Source: Roseovarius sp. (GTDB taxonomy: Bacteria; Pseudomonadota; Alphaproteobacteria; Rhodobacterales; Rhodobacteraceae). From it: DNA of 64,000 nt. Numbering within the stretch: position 1 is the stretch's first letter; every line of letters begins with the position of its first letter. The position numbers and the translations under genes were made by a program. The DNA lies in assembly GCF_030373445.1 (NCBI RefSeq), contig NZ_JAUCYU010000002.1, positions 124,001-188,000 on the forward strand. The letters are read 5' to 3'. Under the pieces are notes generated by a model. It was given only the letters and a program-made list of their open reading frames with translations. It did not search any database and was not told where the DNA came from. Below are positions 1 to 9,017 of this stretch, in pieces.

Positions 1-49
1 GGTGGCGATCACCAAGGTGGCGGCGAGCTACCGGGCGCTGGGGCTCTGA
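1..49 (+). CDS. 3' end of an unidentified gene
   Basis: The last 15 codons of a reading frame run in from the left edge and stop at TGA 47-49; the visible residues end in SYRALGL. The piece is too short to assign a family. It ends 6 bases before the next gene's GTG, so the two may be co-transcribed. Confidence 0.5.
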   Translation, partial: VAITKVAASYRALGL

Positions 50-55
50 CCAGGC

Positions 56-649
56 GTGGCGGGGCGGGAGATCGACATCGCGTGCCGTTGCGGGAAGCTG
101 ACGGGGCGGATGTCGGGGATCTCGCCCGCCACGGGCTGCCGGGTGACCTGCCACTGCAAGGATTGCCGGGCCTTTGCCACCCATGTGGGGGCGGCGGATA
201 TCCTTGACCGCAATGGCGGGTTCGAGCTGTTCCAGACCTTGCCCGCCAGGTTGAAGTTCACGTCCGGTGTCGAACATCTGCGCTGTCTGCGGCTGTCGCC
301 GAAGGGGATGATGCGCTGGTACGCAGGGTGTTGCGGCACGCCCGTGGGCAACACGCTGGGCACCTCGGGGTGGTATTTCCTGAGCCTGGTCGTCGCGCTG
401 GTGCCGGTGGACCAGGCGGCGGCGCTGGGTCCGAACCGGGGGACGTTCTTTGCCAAGGATGCGCCGGAAGGGGCCAGCCCGCCGGCGGATCACGGGAAAT
501 GGACGTTGATGTCGGGGGCGTTCGGGCGGCATTTCGCGGCCATGCTGGGGCTGGCGCCGAAGGGGTCGCCTTTCTTTGAAGGCGGGCGGCCGGTGGTGGA
601 GCCGGCGGTTCTGACGAAAGAGCAGCGGTTGAAGGCGGAGGCGGTTTAG
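56..649 (+). CDS. DUF6151 / GFA-like zinc-binding protein
   Basis: This 197-residue protein carries an N-terminal Cys-rich block (CRCG near residue 11, CHCKDC near 33) and a later CCG near 93. That spacing resembles the zinc-binding core of glutathione-dependent formaldehyde-activating (GFA) folds, as seen in the DUF6151 family. No catalytic role is established for that family. The start is a GTG six bases after the preceding stop; no ATG in the right place is available. Position in front of the sarcosine oxidase operon is suggestive because sarcosine demethylation yields formaldehyde or methylene-THF, but a link to formaldehyde handling is only inference. Confidence 0.65.
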   Translation: MAGREIDIACRCGKLTGRMSGISPATGCRVTCHCKDCRAFATHVGAADILDRNGGFELFQTLPARLKFTSGVEHLRCLRLSPKGMMRWYAGCCGTPVGNTLGTSGWYFLSLVVALVPVDQAAALGPNRGTFFAKDAPEGASPPADHGKWTLMSGAFGRHFAAMLGLAPKGSPFFEGGRPVVEPAVLTKEQRLKAEAV

Positions 650-658
650 GCCGCGAGG

Positions 659-721
659 GCCGCGCATCGCCGTGCCGGCGGGGCGGCCCTGCGATGCGCG
701 GCGGTGCGCCCTTGGCGCACC
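659..721. repeat. two adjacent intergenic hairpins
   Basis: An 11-bp perfect inverted repeat (659-669 with 692-702) is followed directly by an 8-bp perfect stem with a 3-nt loop (703-710 with 714-721). There is no T-run, so this is not a classical terminator for the upstream gene, although it could still act as an RNA 3' end or processing element. The remaining 145 bases before soxB show nothing else recognisable. Confidence 0.55.
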
Positions 722-866
722 TTGATTCCGCGCGGCGCTTTGCTTTGAGCTCTGCGCTGTCGCCCCCGGACCTGAATTTGTCGAACCGGTGATCGCGTGG
801 CATTCCGCGTGTTGCTATCCGGGGCGGGACTTGCTTCACTCCGGCCAACCAAAGGGGAGTCTTTAC

Positions 867-2120
867 ATGCGCTTTTCCGGCTTGCGCGTTCTCAAGGAAG
901 GCCTGACGGGCAACAAGGGCTGGCAGGCCCATTGGCGCGATGCCGAGCCGAAAGGCGAATATGACGTGGTCATCATCGGCGGCGGCGGGCATGGCCTCTC
1001 GACGGCCTATTACCTGGCCAAGAACCACGGCATCCGCAGCGTGGCGGTGCTGGAGAAGGGCTATCTCGGCGGCGGCAACGTGGGGCGGAACACCACGATC
1101 GTCAGGGCCAACTATTTCCTGCCGGGGAACTCGGAATTCTACAGCCACTCGCTCAAACTGTGGGAGGGGCTGGAGCAGGACCTGAACTACAACACGATGC
1201 TGTCGCAGCGGGGGCAGATCACGCTGTTTCACTCCGACGGCCAGCGCGACGCGGCGATCCGGCGGGGCAATTCCATCGTCAACCAGGGCGACGAGGCAGA
1301 GCTTCTGTCGCTGGCGCAGCTGAAGAAGATGGTGCCCTATCTCGATTACGAGCAGCAGCGCTTTCCGATCCATGGCGCGCTCATTTCGCGGCGCTCGGGC
1401 ACGGCGCGGCATGACGCGGTGGCCTGGGGCTATGCGCGTGGTGCGAGTGAGCGGGGCGTGGACCTGGTCCAGAACTGCGAGGTGACGGGGATCGACATCG
1501 AGGGCGGGAAAGTAACCGGCGTGCAGACCTCGCGGGGCGCGATCAAGGCGAAGAAGGTGGCGATGATCGTCGCCGGGCGCTCGAGCCAGGTGGCGGCGAT
1601 GGCCGGCATGCGCCTGCCGATCGAGAGCCACGTGCTGCAGGCCTTCGTGACCGAGGGGCTGAAACCCTGCATCGACCACGTGATCAGCTTCGGCATGGGG
1701 CATTTCTATATCAGCCAGTCCGACAAGGGCGGGCTGGTCTTCGGCGGCGACCTGGATTTCTACGCCTCCTACGCGCAGCGGGGCAACCTGCCGATGGTCG
1801 AGCACGTGATGGAGGCGGGGATGACCCTGATGCCGGCGATCGGCAAGGCAAGGGTTTTGCGGTCATGGGGCGGGATCATGGACATGTCGCCCGACGGCTC
1901 GCCCATCATCGACAGGACGCATATCGGCGGGCTCTACCTCAATTGCGGCTGGTGCTATGGCGGGTTCAAGGCGGTGCCGGGCTCGGGCTACTCGATGGCG
2001 CATCTCGTGGCCACTGACGAGCCGCACGAGCCGGCGGCGCGGTTCCGGCTGGACCGGTTCCGCACGGGATACGGGCTGATGGACGAAGAAGGCACGGGGA
2101 TGCAGCATAACCTGCATTGA
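867..2120 (+). CDS. soxB: Sarcosine oxidase subunit beta
   Basis: Beta subunit of heterotetrameric sarcosine oxidase, which oxidatively demethylates sarcosine to glycine, passing the methyl group to tetrahydrofolate or releasing formaldehyde. The 417-residue protein has the dinucleotide-binding motif IIGGGGHGLS near residues 36-45 and the family's N-terminal segment. In this family the subunit carries non-covalent FAD and covalent FMN. I start at ATG 867 because a strong ribosome-binding site (AGGGGAG) lies just upstream; an in-frame upstream start would add an unlikely extension. It opens the sox operon. Cytoplasmic enzyme. Confidence 0.95.
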   Translation: MRFSGLRVLKEGLTGNKGWQAHWRDAEPKGEYDVVIIGGGGHGLSTAYYLAKNHGIRSVAVLEKGYLGGGNVGRNTTIVRANYFLPGNSEFYSHSLKLWEGLEQDLNYNTMLSQRGQITLFHSDGQRDAAIRRGNSIVNQGDEAELLSLAQLKKMVPYLDYEQQRFPIHGALISRRSGTARHDAVAWGYARGASERGVDLVQNCEVTGIDIEGGKVTGVQTSRGAIKAKKVAMIVAGRSSQVAAMAGMRLPIESHVLQAFVTEGLKPCIDHVISFGMGHFYISQSDKGGLVFGGDLDFYASYAQRGNLPMVEHVMEAGMTLMPAIGKARVLRSWGGIMDMSPDGSPIIDRTHIGGLYLNCGWCYGGFKAVPGSGYSMAHLVATDEPHEPAARFRLDRFRTGYGLMDEEGTGMQHNLH

Positions 2121-2147
2121 TGGTCTGCGTGGCGAGGTCGGGATAGT

Positions 2148-2170
2148 GAGTATTTTCGGAACAATGAAAG
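2148..2170 (+). repeat. Short dispersed motif, diverged copy A
   Basis: GAGTATTTT followed by GGAA and ATGAAAG. It is nearly identical to a second copy 72 bases downstream (2220-2242) and related to the GGATATTT..GAAGAAG motifs at 16.64 and 20.37 kb. It sits directly after soxB. Confidence 0.5.
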
Positions 2171-2219
2171 GCGCGGAGATGAGCTTTGACGGCGGCGCGC
2201 GGGGAGAGGGCGGGATCTT

Positions 2220-2242
2220 GAGTATTTTTGGAAAGATGAAAG
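2220..2242 (+). repeat. Short dispersed motif, diverged copy B (holds the yceI start codon)
   Basis: Same pattern as copy A (19 or more of 23 bases agree). Its GGAAAG and ATG serve as the ribosome-binding site and initiation codon chosen for the YceI-family gene, so a repeated element has become, or derives from, a translation start. Confidence 0.5.
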
Positions 2243-2871
2243 CGGTGGGGGGTGCCCTGTGTCTGGCCGTGGGGCTGGGCGGGGCGGCTGTTGCGCAGGA
2301 CGATCCGCTGCCGGCGGGGAATTACACGCTCGACCCGTATCACTCGACGCTGGTCTTCTCGGTGAGCCACCTTGGGTTTTCCAACTACGTGATGAGCTTC
2401 GACAGCTTCGAGGCCGAGCTCGAGCTGGACCCGGCCGATCCGGGGAAGGCAGCGCTGAGCGTGACGGTGGACCCGGCCTCGCTCGACGTGCCGCGGCCGC
2501 CGGAGGGGTTCCTGGAGGAGTTGATGGGCGAGAGCTGGCTCAATACGGGCGCGCATCCGGAGATCGGCTTCACCTCGACCGGGATCGAGATGACGGGCGA
2601 GGAAAGTGCGACGGTGACGGGGGACCTGACCCTGTTGGGGGTGACGAAGCCCGTGACGCTGGAGGTCACGTTCAACGGCGGTTACACCGGCCACCCGATG
2701 GACCCCAACGCGCGGATCGGCTTCTCGGCGGAGGGGGCGTTCAACCGCTCTGATTTCGGCATGGGCTACGGCATTCCCGCGCCGGGCACGACCATGGGCG
2801 TGGGCGACGAGGTGACGGTGCGGATCGAGACCGAGTTCACCGGGCCGGCGATGGAAGAGAACAAGGACTGA
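2236..2871 (+). CDS. YceI-family periplasmic lipid-binding protein
   Basis: A 211-residue exported protein: signal peptide of about 21 residues (MKAVGGALCLAVGLGGAAVA, cleavage after AVA), then the YceI beta-barrel, recognisable by YTLDPYHSTLVFSVSHLGFSNY and the later TVTGDLTLLGVTKPVTL segment. Structures of the family bind polyprenoid lipids; its physiological role is poorly defined. The ATG at 2236 is preferred because it yields a clean signal peptide; an in-frame GTG at 2146 would put 30 unneeded residues in front. It lies between soxB and soxD in the same direction with only 10 bases to soxD, so it is probably co-transcribed, which is unusual for a sox operon. Confidence 0.88.
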   Translation: MKAVGGALCLAVGLGGAAVAQDDPLPAGNYTLDPYHSTLVFSVSHLGFSNYVMSFDSFEAELELDPADPGKAALSVTVDPASLDVPRPPEGFLEELMGESWLNTGAHPEIGFTSTGIEMTGEESATVTGDLTLLGVTKPVTLEVTFNGGYTGHPMDPNARIGFSAEGAFNRSDFGMGYGIPAPGTTMGVGDEVTVRIETEFTGPAMEENKD

Positions 2872-2881
2872 GGACGGTTTC

Positions 2882-3166
2882 ATGCGGATCACCTGCCCGC
2901 TTTGCGGCGCGCGCGACCGGCGCGAATTCTATTACAAGGGCGATGCCGTGGCGCTGGACCGGCCTGATCCGGCAGCGGGCGAGGCGGCGTGGGACGACTA
3001 TGTTCACAACCGCGACAACCCGGCCGGGCCGACGCGCGAGCTGTGGTATCACGAGAGCGGCTGTTCGGCCTGGCTGGTGGTGACGCGGGATACGCGGACG
3101 CACGAGATTTCGGGGGTCGACCTGGCCTCGGACTTGGCGGCGGACGTCGCGGGGGCGGGCGCATGA
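2882..3166 (+). CDS. soxD: Sarcosine oxidase subunit delta
   Basis: A 94-residue protein with CPLCG at residues 5-9 and HESGCSAW near residue 58, matching the zinc-binding delta subunit of heterotetrameric sarcosine oxidase. This subunit is structural and holds a zinc ion in the known crystal structures. Its stop codon overlaps the soxA start (ATGA), indicating translational coupling. Confidence 0.95.
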   Translation: MRITCPLCGARDRREFYYKGDAVALDRPDPAAGEAAWDDYVHNRDNPAGPTRELWYHESGCSAWLVVTRDTRTHEISGVDLASDLAADVAGAGA

Positions 3167-6093
3167 GGGTCGCGGGCGAGGGGTTGATCAACCGCAGGCG
3201 CCGGGTGGAGTTCACCTTCGACGGGCGCGTCTACCAGGGGGTCGAGGGCGATACGCTGGCCTCGGCGCTGCTGGCCAACGATATCCGGCTGATCGGGCGG
3301 TCGTTCAAGTATCACCGGCCGCGGGGATTGCTGACCGCGGGGAGCGAGGAGCCGAACGGGCTGGTGACCACGGGGCGGGGTGCCGGGCAGGAGCCCAACA
3401 TGCGCGCCACGATGGTGGAGCTGTTCGACGGGTTGCAGGCGCGGAGCCAGAATGCCTGGCCGACGCTGGATTTCGACCTGATGGCGGTCAATGACCTGGC
3501 GGCGCCATTCCTTGGGGCGGGGTTCTATTACAAGACCTTCATGTGGCCGGCGAAGTTCTGGGAAAAACTTTACGAGCCGGTCATTCGCCGGGCGGCGGGG
3601 CTGGGCGCGCTGTCGATGCGGGCCAATGCGGACAAGTACGAGAAGGCCTGGGCGCATTGCGACCTGCTGGTGATCGGGGCGGGGCCGGCCGGTTTGATGG
3701 CGGCGTTGACGGCGGCGCGGGCCGGGCTCGACGTGGTGCTGGCCGAGGAGGACACGCGGACGGGCGGGCGGCTCAATGCCGAGAGTTTCGAGGTGGACGG
3801 CGTGCCGGGGCGCGTGTGGGCCGAGGAGGTGACGCGGGAGCTGGTGGCGATGGAGAACGTGCGCATTCTCACGCGGACGACGGTGACGGGCGCCTATGAC
3901 CACGGCACGTATGGCGCGCTGGAGCGGCTGTCGCCGTGGGATGCGGCCAAGAAGGGCGCGCCGCGGGAGTGTTTCTGGCGGATCGTGGCGAAGCGGGCGG
4001 TGCTGGCGGCGGGGGCGATTGAACGGCCCATCGCGTTCCAGAACAACGACCGGCCGGGGATCATGAATGCGGGCGCGGTCAGGGCCTACATGAACCGCTG
4101 GTGCGTGAGCCCGGGGCAGAGCGTGGCGGTCTTCGGCAACAACGATGACGCGCACCGGACGGCGGCGGACTTGCTGGAAGCGGGCGTGCATGTGAGCGCG
4201 CTGGTGGATGCGCGGCATGATGCGGTCACGAGCCTCGACGTGCCGTTCTATGCCGGCGCGCAGGTGTGCAACAGCGAGGGGCGGCGTGGGCTGGAGGCGG
4301 TGTCGATTGCCACCGCGTCGGGCATCGAGAAGGTGAAGGCCGAGGCGCTGGCCGTCTCGGGCGGGTGGAACCCGACGGTGCACCTGACCTGTCACATGAC
4401 CGGGCGGCCGGTGTGGAACGCCGAGATTGCCGCCTTCGTGCCGCAGCCGGGGGCGATCCCGGGGCTGATGACGGCGGGGGCCTGCGAGGGGGTGTTCTCG
4501 ACCCGCGGCTGTCTGGAGGCGGGCGTGCGGTTGGCATCCGCGGTCTTGGAGGACCTGGGGGTGAAGGCGCCCAAGGTCGATGTGCCGGGGGCCGAGGACA
4601 GCGACTATGACATCAGCCCGCTCTGGGCCGTGCCGGGCAAGGGGCGGGCGTGGCTGGATTTCCAGAACGACGTGACCGTGAAGGACGTGAAGCAGGCCGC
4701 GACGGAGAATTTCCGCTCGGTCGAGCATATGAAGCGCTATACCACGCAGGGCATGGCGACGGACCAGGGGAAGAATTCGAACGTCGCGGCGCTGGCAGTA
4801 CTGGCGGACGTGACCGGGCGGGGGATACCGGAGACGGGGACGACAACGTTCCGGCCGCCCTACGTGCCGGTATCCATCGCCGCGCTGGGCGCGGGCGGGC
4901 AGGGCAAGGGGTTCGCGCCGCAGCGGTTCACCACCTCCCATGCCGCGAGCGTCGAGCGGGGCGCACCGATGATCGAGGCGGGGCTGTGGTACCGGCCCAG
5001 CTACTTCCCGAAGGATGGCGAGCGCACATGGCGGCAATCCTGCGACCGGGAGGTCGGGATGGTGCGCGATCACGTGGGGGTGTGTGACGTTTCCACCCTG
5101 GGCAAGATCGACATCCAGGGGCCGGATGCGGGTGCGTTCCTGGATTATGTCTATACCAACCTGTTCTCGACCCTGAAGGTTGGGCGGGTGCGCTACGGGC
5201 TGATGCTGCGTGAAGACGGGCACGTGATGGATGACGGCACCACGGCAAGGCTGGGCGAGACCCATTACGTGATGACGACCACCACCGCCGCGGCGGGGGA
5301 GGTGATGCGGCACCTGGAATTCGTGCACCAGGGGCTGTGCCCGCAGATGGACGTGCGGTTCGTGTCGGTGACCGAGCAATGGGCGCAGTTCGCCGTGGCC
5401 GGGCCGAAATCGCGGGAGGTGCTGAACGGGGTTCTGGGCGAGGCGATCGACGATGAAAGCTGGCCGTTCATGTCCTGCGGGGAGGCGACCGTCGGCGGCG
5501 TGAAGGGGCGGTTGTTCCGGATTTCGTTCTCGGGTGAGCATGCCTACGAGGTGGCGGTGCCGGCGCGTTATGGCGCGGCGCTGTTCAGCGAGCTGGTTCG
5601 CCGGGCCGAGGCGTTGGAGGGCGGACCTTACGGGATGGAGGCGCTGAACGTTCTGCGCATCGAGAAGGGGTTCATTACGCACGCCGAGATACACGGGCGG
5701 GTCACCGCCTTCGATATCGGGATGGGTCGGATGGTGAGCCAGAAGAAGGATTGCATCGGCAAGACCATGGCGGCGCGGCCCGGCCTGACGGACGAGAACC
5801 GCGAGCAACTGGTGGGGCTGAAACCCGTGGGCGCGGTGAAGCAGCTTGTGGCGGGCGCGCATCTCTTCAACGAGGGGGACGAGGCCGTGCGCACCAATGA
5901 TCAGGGCTATATCACCTCGGTCGCCTTCTCGCCCACCTTCGGGCATGTGCTGGCGATGGGGTTCCTGAAGAACGGGCGGGCGCGGATCGGCGAGCGGATC
6001 CGCATGGTCGAGCATCTGAAGGGGGTGCAGACCCTGTGCGAGGTGATCGACCCGGTGCAGTTCGACCCGGAAGGAGGGCGCGTGCGTGGCTGA
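3163..6093 (+). CDS. soxA: Sarcosine oxidase subunit alpha
   Basis: A 976-residue subunit, the usual length. From N- to C-terminus: a ferredoxin-like/SoxA3 region (LINRRRRVEFTFDG), an NAD-binding Rossmann fold with VIGAGPAGLMAALTAARAG near residue 170, and a C-terminal GcvT-like aminomethyltransferase half (about 600-976) that binds tetrahydrofolate and accepts the methylene group. Starts at the ATGA overlap with soxD. The long reading frame on the opposite strand through this gene is a GC-driven mirror, not a gene. Confidence 0.96.
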   Translation: MRVAGEGLINRRRRVEFTFDGRVYQGVEGDTLASALLANDIRLIGRSFKYHRPRGLLTAGSEEPNGLVTTGRGAGQEPNMRATMVELFDGLQARSQNAWPTLDFDLMAVNDLAAPFLGAGFYYKTFMWPAKFWEKLYEPVIRRAAGLGALSMRANADKYEKAWAHCDLLVIGAGPAGLMAALTAARAGLDVVLAEEDTRTGGRLNAESFEVDGVPGRVWAEEVTRELVAMENVRILTRTTVTGAYDHGTYGALERLSPWDAAKKGAPRECFWRIVAKRAVLAAGAIERPIAFQNNDRPGIMNAGAVRAYMNRWCVSPGQSVAVFGNNDDAHRTAADLLEAGVHVSALVDARHDAVTSLDVPFYAGAQVCNSEGRRGLEAVSIATASGIEKVKAEALAVSGGWNPTVHLTCHMTGRPVWNAEIAAFVPQPGAIPGLMTAGACEGVFSTRGCLEAGVRLASAVLEDLGVKAPKVDVPGAEDSDYDISPLWAVPGKGRAWLDFQNDVTVKDVKQAATENFRSVEHMKRYTTQGMATDQGKNSNVAALAVLADVTGRGIPETGTTTFRPPYVPVSIAALGAGGQGKGFAPQRFTTSHAASVERGAPMIEAGLWYRPSYFPKDGERTWRQSCDREVGMVRDHVGVCDVSTLGKIDIQGPDAGAFLDYVYTNLFSTLKVGRVRYGLMLREDGHVMDDGTTARLGETHYVMTTTTAAAGEVMRHLEFVHQGLCPQMDVRFVSVTEQWAQFAVAGPKSREVLNGVLGEAIDDESWPFMSCGEATVGGVKGRLFRISFSGEHAYEVAVPARYGAALFSELVRRAEALEGGPYGMEALNVLRIEKGFITHAEIHGRVTAFDIGMGRMVSQKKDCIGKTMAARPGLTDENREQLVGLKPVGAVKQLVAGAHLFNEGDEAVRTNDQGYITSVAFSPTFGHVLAMGFLKNGRARIGERIRMVEHLKGVQTLCEVIDPVQFDPEGGRVRG

Positions 6094-6637
6094 GTTGACG
6101 GCAATGACCCCGCTGGACGGGATGGCGCCGCTGGCGATTGGCGGGATGACGCTGAGCGAGGTGGATCTCGGGCGGCTGACCTCGGTCGCGCCTTACAAGG
6201 GGCGCGACGCGGCGCTGGGCAAGGCGCTCAAGGCGGCGCATGGCATGGGCTGGCCGGAGCCGAACCGGGCCACCGGGAAAGACGGCGCGCGGGCGATCTG
6301 GTTCGGGCAGCGCATGGCGCTGCTGGCGGGGCCGGAGCCGGCGGCGGAGCTTGCCGAGCACGCCGCGCTGACCGACCAGTCGGATGCGTGGACGGCGGTG
6401 ACGCTGGAGGGGCCGGGCGCGGCCGATGTGCTGGCAAGGCTGGTGCCGCTCGACCTGCGGCCCGGGGTGTTCGCGCCGGGCCATACCGCGCGGACCGAGT
6501 TGCAGCACATGATGGCGTCGGTCACGAAGACGGGCGAGGCGGCGTTCCTGATCCTCGTCTTCCGGTCGATGGCGCAGACCCTGCTGCATGACATGCAGAC
6601 GGCGATGGAAGGGGTTGCGGCACGGGGTCGGCCCTGA
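6086..6637 (+). CDS. soxG: Sarcosine oxidase subunit gamma
   Basis: A 183-residue gamma subunit, identified by position after soxA and by family-like segments near its N-terminus and middle (WTAVTLEGPGAADVLARLVP, LRPGVFAPGH, RTELQHM). The gamma subunit completes the alpha-beta-gamma-delta heterotetramer next to the THF-binding half of alpha. It starts at GTG 6086, 8 bases inside soxA, preceded by an excellent Shine-Dalgarno (GGAAGGAGGG). Confidence 0.93.
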   Translation: MAELTAMTPLDGMAPLAIGGMTLSEVDLGRLTSVAPYKGRDAALGKALKAAHGMGWPEPNRATGKDGARAIWFGQRMALLAGPEPAAELAEHAALTDQSDAWTAVTLEGPGAADVLARLVPLDLRPGVFAPGHTARTELQHMMASVTKTGEAAFLILVFRSMAQTLLHDMQTAMEGVAARGRP

Positions 6638-6676
6638 CACTCTGTCCCGGTTAGGTGTCATGCGGAGGGGTCTGTC

Positions 6677-6985
6677 GTGTCACGGCTGTGCCTTGCACTG
6701 TTACTGAGTATCGCGCTGCCCACTGTTGCGGCGGCGCAGGGCCTGAGCCGCGAGAATTGCCGGGCGACGCGGGATATCCTGGCGCAGGTGATCGAGGGGC
6801 GGAAGGCCGGGATGTCGGCCAAGGCGGTGACCGCGCGATTGTCGAAGGGCGAGCAGGCGGTCGACGAGAAATACGTCGAGACCGTGCCGCCGCTGGTGAA
6901 GCTGGCCTATTCGCTGGAGCCCGCGATGCTGACCGGGCAGGTGGCGAAGGATTACGAGGCGCAGTGCCTTAGCTATAAGCCGTGA
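6677..6985 (+). CDS. Small exported protein of unknown function
   Basis: 102 residues with a signal peptide (LCLALLLSIALPTVAAAQ, cleavage after AAA) and a helical mature part with two cysteines (NCRATRD near the mature N-terminus, EAQCLSYKP at the C-terminus) that could form one disulfide in the periplasm. GTG start at 6677. I do not recognise the family. It lies between the sox operon and dnaG, 40 bases behind soxG. Confidence 0.65.
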   Translation: MSRLCLALLLSIALPTVAAAQGLSRENCRATRDILAQVIEGRKAGMSAKAVTARLSKGEQAVDEKYVETVPPLVKLAYSLEPAMLTGQVAKDYEAQCLSYKP

Positions 6986-7027
6986 TGTGGTCTTGGCCCC
7001 GGGGCCGGATTGCACCATATTCGGGGC

Positions 7028-9007
7028 ATGAGCCTGCCCCCCGGATTCCTTGACGAGCTGAGAACGCGCACCTCGCTGTCGCAGGTGGTGGGCCGCAAGG
7101 TCATGTGGGACAACCGCAAGTCGAACCAGGGCAAGGGCGACATGTGGGCGCCGTGCCCGTTCCACCACGAGAAGACGGCCAGTTTCCACGTCGATGACCG
7201 GAAGGGGTATTATTACTGCTTCGGCTGCCACGCGAAGGGCGACGCGATCAGTTTCGTGCGCGAGACCGAGAACGTGGATTTCATGGAGGCGGTGAAGATC
7301 CTCGCGCAGGAGGCCGGGATGACCGTGCCCGAGCGCGACCCGCAGGCGCAGCAGAAGGCCGACCGGCGGACCGAACTGGTCGAGGTGATGGAGATGGCGG
7401 TGCGCCATTTCCGGATGTCCCTGAATACCGGGGCCGGTGGGGCGGCGCGGGACTATCTCGACGGTCGCGGCCTGAAGGCGGATGCGCTGGAGCGGTTCGA
7501 GATCGGCTTTGCCCCCGATGGCTGGCAGGGGTTGTGGGATCACCTGACCGGCAAGGGGGTGGAGCCGCAGAAGATCATCGATTGCGGGCTGGCGAAGCCC
7601 TCGCAGAAGGGCGGCAAGCCCTATGACACGTTCCGCAACCGGATCATGTTCCCGATCCGGGACGTGCGCGGCCGCTGCATCGCCTTCGGCGGGCGGGCGA
7701 TGGACCCCGATGACAACGCCAAGTATCTCAACTCGCCCGAGACCGAGCTCTTCGACAAGTCGCACACGCTGTATAACCACGCGCCCGCGCGCGAGGCGGC
7801 GGGCAAGGGCCAGCCGCTGATCGTGGCCGAGGGCTACATGGACGTGATCGCGCTTTCCGAGGCCGGGTTCGAAGCCTCCGTCGCGCCGCTGGGCACGGCG
7901 GTGACCGAGCACCAGTTGCAATTGCTTTGGCGGATCGCCGACGAGCCCATCGTGGCGCTGGATGGCGACACCGCGGGCCTGCGCGCGGCCTATCGCGTCA
8001 TCGACATCGCCCTGCCACTTCTGGAGGCGGGCAAGTCGCTGCGCTTTGCCCTGATGCCCGAGGGGCAGGACCCCGACGACCTGTTGCGCCGGTCTGGTGC
8101 GAAGGCGGTGCAGGACGTGCTGGATGCGGCGATGCCGATGGTGACGCTGCTGTGGCAGCGCGAGACGGAAGGGCGCAGCTATGACAGCCCCGAGCGGCGG
8201 GCCGCGCTCGACAAGGCGCTGCGCGAGAAGATCGCGCTGATCCGCGACCCCTCGATCCGGCACCATTACGGCGAGGCGGTGAAGGAGCTGCGCTGGCAGC
8301 TCTTCAACCCGCGCAACAACCGGCCGCCAAGGGGGGCAGCCGGGCAGGGCGCCCGGCGCACCGGCGGCGGCAAGGGCAAGTGGACGCCGGTCGAGCCGGT
8401 GCGGGCCGTAACCAAGACCTCGCTCCTGGTGACCTCGGACGAGAAGGCCTATGGCGAGCTGCGCGAGGCGGTGATCCTGGCCGTGCTGATCCTGACGCCA
8501 GAGGTGCTGGACGAATTCGAAAGCCGGATCGAGACCCTGCCCTGTACCGGGCGCGACCATGCCCGCCTGCGCGACCTGCTCCTGCGTCATGGCGAGACGG
8601 GGGCGGAAAGCCTGCATGAATATATTGCCGCCGAAATGGGCGAGGGGGCCGTTGAAAACCTCTGCCGCCGCCCCCATGTGGCGCTTATTCCCGCGGTGCG
8701 CCGGCCGGGTGATCATGACTTGGCCCGGCAGACCGTGAAGGAAGAGCTTGAGAAACTCGACGCCGCGCGTGGATTGGAACAGGAAATCAGCGAGGCGGCC
8801 GAGGATATCGGGGGCATGGCCGGAGAGTTCGTGACCCACCGGCTCAAGGCGGCCGCGCAGGCGCGCGAAAGCGCGACGCGCAGCGTGCAGGAGGATCAGA
8901 CCGAGTATGAAATCGGGGCCAATGGCGCACCTATCAGCCGGTCGGAAAAGGAAGCGTTCGACGCCTTGCTGGAGACCATGGGGTTCCGGAAGAAGCACGA
9001 TGAGTGA
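7028..9007 (+). CDS. dnaG: DNA primase
   Basis: 659-residue primase that makes RNA primers for replication. The N-terminal CHC2 zinc ribbon is intact (C43, H46, C64, C67, spacing C-x2-H-x17-C-x2-C). The TOPRIM domain shows the acidic motif EGYMD near residue 268 and DGDTAG near 312, which bind catalytic metals. The C-terminal helicase-binding region is diverged, as usual. Start chosen at ATG 7028 (MSLPPGF), the conserved N-terminus for alphaproteobacterial primases. It precedes rpoD, a classic macromolecular synthesis pairing without rpsU. Confidence 0.97.
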   Translation: MSLPPGFLDELRTRTSLSQVVGRKVMWDNRKSNQGKGDMWAPCPFHHEKTASFHVDDRKGYYYCFGCHAKGDAISFVRETENVDFMEAVKILAQEAGMTVPERDPQAQQKADRRTELVEVMEMAVRHFRMSLNTGAGGAARDYLDGRGLKADALERFEIGFAPDGWQGLWDHLTGKGVEPQKIIDCGLAKPSQKGGKPYDTFRNRIMFPIRDVRGRCIAFGGRAMDPDDNAKYLNSPETELFDKSHTLYNHAPAREAAGKGQPLIVAEGYMDVIALSEAGFEASVAPLGTAVTEHQLQLLWRIADEPIVALDGDTAGLRAAYRVIDIALPLLEAGKSLRFALMPEGQDPDDLLRRSGAKAVQDVLDAAMPMVTLLWQRETEGRSYDSPERRAALDKALREKIALIRDPSIRHHYGEAVKELRWQLFNPRNNRPPRGAAGQGARRTGGGKGKWTPVEPVRAVTKTSLLVTSDEKAYGELREAVILAVLILTPEVLDEFESRIETLPCTGRDHARLRDLLLRHGETGAESLHEYIAAEMGEGAVENLCRRPHVALIPAVRRPGDHDLARQTVKEELEKLDAARGLEQEISEAAEDIGGMAGEFVTHRLKAAAQARESATRSVQEDQTEYEIGANGAPISRSEKEAFDALLETMGFRKKHDE

Positions 9008-9017
9008 CTTTTGGGCA

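Noticed and set aside
258-1805. A 515-codon open frame on the minus strand across the DUF6151 and soxB genes
   Set aside because: Low-complexity, Arg/Pro/His-rich translation without motifs; both sense genes are well supported.
3049-6015. A 988-codon open frame antisense to soxA
   Set aside because: It mirrors the codon structure of soxA in high-GC DNA, is rich in H, R and P, and has no domain or ribosome-binding site; soxA is certain.
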